13,803 nucleotides of DNA. Origin: Anaerolineales bacterium. Lineage in GTDB: Bacteria; Chloroflexota; Anaerolineae; Anaerolineales; DRMV01. The stretch lies in contig JALXBY010000267.1 of the NCBI GenBank assembly GCA_026991215.1, forward strand, positions 1-13,803, in the 5' to 3' direction. Numbering within the stretch: position 1 is the first letter of the stretch; each line of letters opens with the position of its first letter. Below, piece after piece: positions 12,563 through 13,803 of the stretch. The notes below the pieces were generated by a model, which searched no databases, was not told the DNA's origin, and saw nothing but the letters and a program-made list of their open reading frames with translations. The translations under genes and the position numbers were made by a program.

Positions 12563-12975
12563 CGCTCCTGAAAGTACGCCCAAAAGGTTTCGGCGGCCTG
12601 GATGCGCGACTCAGCAATTGAACGGGTATATTGCCGGTAAGGCGGCTCGCCCATCACATCGGGGTATCGCGCGAGCAAATAGTCGGTCGTCAAAGGGAGA
12701 ATTTGCTCAAAGATTTCCTGTGGCACCTCCACGATCTGGGCCAACACATCAATGTAATGCGTTTTGGGTGGCTTCTTGCCCTCCAGTATCAGCGCTGCTT
12801 TAAGCAACTTCTCGACACACTGTTGAGCCAAAAAAGCGGCAACATCGTATCCACCTACTTCCAGATTCTTCTTTGCCATATCCAAATCATGCAGGGCCTG
12901 CTCTATCCAAATTTGTGCGGCTTCGTTTTTTATGAGGAGTTTCCTTCCGGGGTCTTGGTGTGCTTTTTCCGCCAT
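12553..12975 (-). CDS. HEPN domain protein, toxin-like, start uncertain
   Basis: The helical core reads KNEAAQIWIEQALHDLDMAK, LAQQCVEKLLKAALILEGKK, PPKTHYIDVL and LLARYPDV, the pattern of HEPN-domain (PF05168-type) proteins that pair with MNT nucleotidyltransferases. HEPN partners are often RNases; a compact Rx4-6H motif is not evident here, so activity is uncertain. The start is odd. The only in-frame ATG is at 12975, 46 nt inside nuoE and without a ribosome-binding site. Homology to the family would begin at an ATA codon (12933-12931), which has AAGGA 8 nt upstream and overlaps the nuoE stop. Either ATA is used, or the protein carries 14 extra residues, or the start was lost by mutation. 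The MNT gene overlaps its end. Confidence 0.75.
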   Translation of the reverse strand: MAEKAHQDPGRKLLIKNEAAQIWIEQALHDLDMAKKNLEVGGYDVAAFLAQQCVEKLLKAALILEGKKPPKTHYIDVLAQIVEVPQEIFEQILPLTTDYLLARYPDVMGEPPYRQYTRSIAESRIQAAETFWAYFQERWL

Positions 12976-13454
12976 TCTGCAATAAGGGCCAGGGTTTTCT
13001 CCAGGTCCATGTTCTCGTAATAGGTCAGGCCCTCGCCTGTTTGTACCTGGAAGACCGGGGCCTTGTCGCAAGCGGCGATGCACATCACTTCTTCCAGGGT
13101 AATCAGGCCGTCGGGTGTGGTCTCGCCGGCCTTGATGCCCAGGGCTTCCTCCAGTTGGTGCAGGAATTGCTCCGCGCCGCGCAGGGCGCAGGGCAGGTCC
13201 GTACATACCTGGATGCGGTATTTGCCTCCGGGCTTGTCGTGGAGCAGGGTGTAGAAACCCACCACGCCGTCCACTTCGGTCACGGAGACGTCCAGGATTT
13301 CCGCAATCTGGGCCATGGCCTCGCGGGTGATATAGCCCTCATCCCGCTGGGCCAGGTAAAGCAGGGGAAGCATGGCCGAACGCTTGTGCTCCGGGGGGTA
13401 TTTCGCCAGGATGCGCTCGATTTCTTCTTTGTGACGTTCGTAGAAGGCGTTCAT
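12930..13454 (-). CDS. nuoE: NADH-quinone oxidoreductase subunit E
   Basis: NuoE is the thioredoxin-like [2Fe-2S] subunit that pairs with NuoF at the tip of complex I. The 174-residue protein has the helical N-terminus with AMLPLLYLAQRDEGYITREA (27-46), VVGFYTLLH (64-72) and the four cluster ligands C84 and C89 in VCTDLPCALRG and C125 and C129 in VMCIAACDKAPVF. Length and spacing are normal. GGAGG lies 7 nt before the ATG. It starts 12 nt after the end of a Uma2 gene, and its 3' end overlaps the HEPN reading frame if that gene uses the ATG at 12975. It is the first of the three nuo genes in transcription order. Confidence 0.96.
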   Translation of the reverse strand: MNAFYERHKEEIERILAKYPPEHKRSAMLPLLYLAQRDEGYITREAMAQIAEILDVSVTEVDGVVGFYTLLHDKPGGKYRIQVCTDLPCALRGAEQFLHQLEEALGIKAGETTPDGLITLEEVMCIAACDKAPVFQVQTGEGLTYYENMDLEKTLALIAEWRKKHTKTPEGNSS

Positions 13455-13466
13455 CGAAATCCTCCA

Positions 13467-13803
13467 TCAGAAGGAGAGGATGTCGTCCACAGTGACCTCA
13501 AAGCCCTGAAGCAGGGTGGAACGGGCCTTCTGGCCTTTGTGCCACACCCCCAGGGGGCGGTATGCGGCCCGCTCCAGGGTATACACCTCGATGGTGCCTC
13601 GGTCGGGGTCCACAATCCAGTATTCCTGCACCCCGGCCTGTGCGTATTCCTGGAATTTCTCCATGCGGTCCACCCGCTCGGTGGAAGGCGAAAGCACTTC
13701 CACCACCAGGTCGGGCACGCCGCACACCTGCTCGCCAATGCGGTCCGTGTGGGATTTCAGGTAGAAAAAGACGTCCGGCTCCCGAATCTTGCCCGGCCAC
13801 AGG
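13467..13803 (-). CDS. Uma2 family nuclease, N-terminus outside the window
   Basis: An open frame enters from the right edge and stops at 13467 (111 residues seen). It has the C-terminal half of a Uma2 (DUF820) domain: the acidic D in IREPDVFFYL, the E in LVVEVLSPSTERVDRMEK, and YAQAGVQEYWIVD, followed by the usual C-terminal beta segment. These are the same motifs, in the same order, as in the Uma2 protein at 8471-9136. The 5' part and the true start lie beyond the window. The stop is 12 nt before the nuoE start, so it belongs to the same transcription unit. An internal GTG at 13727 is not a likely start because the domain extends upstream of it. Confidence 0.85.
   Translation of the reverse strand, partial: LWPGKIREPDVFFYLKSHTDRIGEQVCGVPDLVVEVLSPSTERVDRMEKFQEYAQAGVQEYWIVDPDRGTIEVYTLERAAYRPLGVWHKGQKARSTLLQGFEVTVDDILSF

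Noticed and set aside
1..13803. CRISPR array, insertion sequence or att sites
   Set aside because: No regularly spaced direct repeats, transposase motifs or terminal inverted repeats around the accessory genes were seen, and no integrase lies by the tRNA.

Overview
The window (about 13.8 kb, GC-rich apart from one AT-richer patch) reads as chromosomal DNA of a bacterium, most likely a thermophilic Chloroflexota (Anaerolineae-like) member. This rests on family content: a complex I NuoG with the extra N7 cluster, several Uma2 nucleases, an HNH protein of the cyanobacterial/chloroflexal type, CsaA and an EF-P with an arginine tip. No rRNA or other taxonomic marker is present, so the assignment is inference. 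Almost every protein gene is on the minus strand; the exceptions are a YtxH gene, a tRNA-Ser and a putative small RNA.

Layout, left to right. 1-1708: two coupled minus-strand genes, a membrane protein with an SPFH/band-7-like core (227-1708) and the 5' part of an unknown gene running off the left edge (1-249), which carries a perfect 25-bp inverted repeat at 1-60. 1825-2340: an HNH endonuclease. 2530-2895: a plus-strand YtxH-type small membrane protein with its own promoter. 2942-4778: a likely operon efp - csaA - citE-like lyase. 4867-4956: tRNA-Ser(CGA) on the plus strand with promoter and strong intrinsic terminator; its promoter interlocks with the efp promoter.

5065-13803 holds the NADH-dehydrogenase module of respiratory complex I in transcription order (right to left) nuoE, nuoF, nuoG. 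Each junction contains accessory genes: a Uma2 nuclease ends just upstream of nuoE; a HEPN-nucleotidyltransferase pair of toxin-antitoxin type sits between nuoE and nuoF; and a DUF262-DUF1524 (GmrSD-like) nuclease, a second Uma2 nuclease and a DUF3800 protein lie between nuoF and nuoG. The last junction is AT-richer and also contains, on the opposite strand, a promoter, a structured roughly 105-nt non-coding segment with a GNRA-capped hairpin, and a terminator that meets the DUF3800 gene tail to tail. Other complex I subunits are outside the window.

The core genes supply electron input (NuoE/F/G oxidise NADH through FMN and a chain of iron-sulfur clusters) and translation functions (EF-P, tRNA-Ser). 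The most interesting part is the block of nuclease and toxin-antitoxin-like genes spliced into the nuo operon without breaking it, and in particular the DUF3800 gene paired with an apparently independent small RNA.
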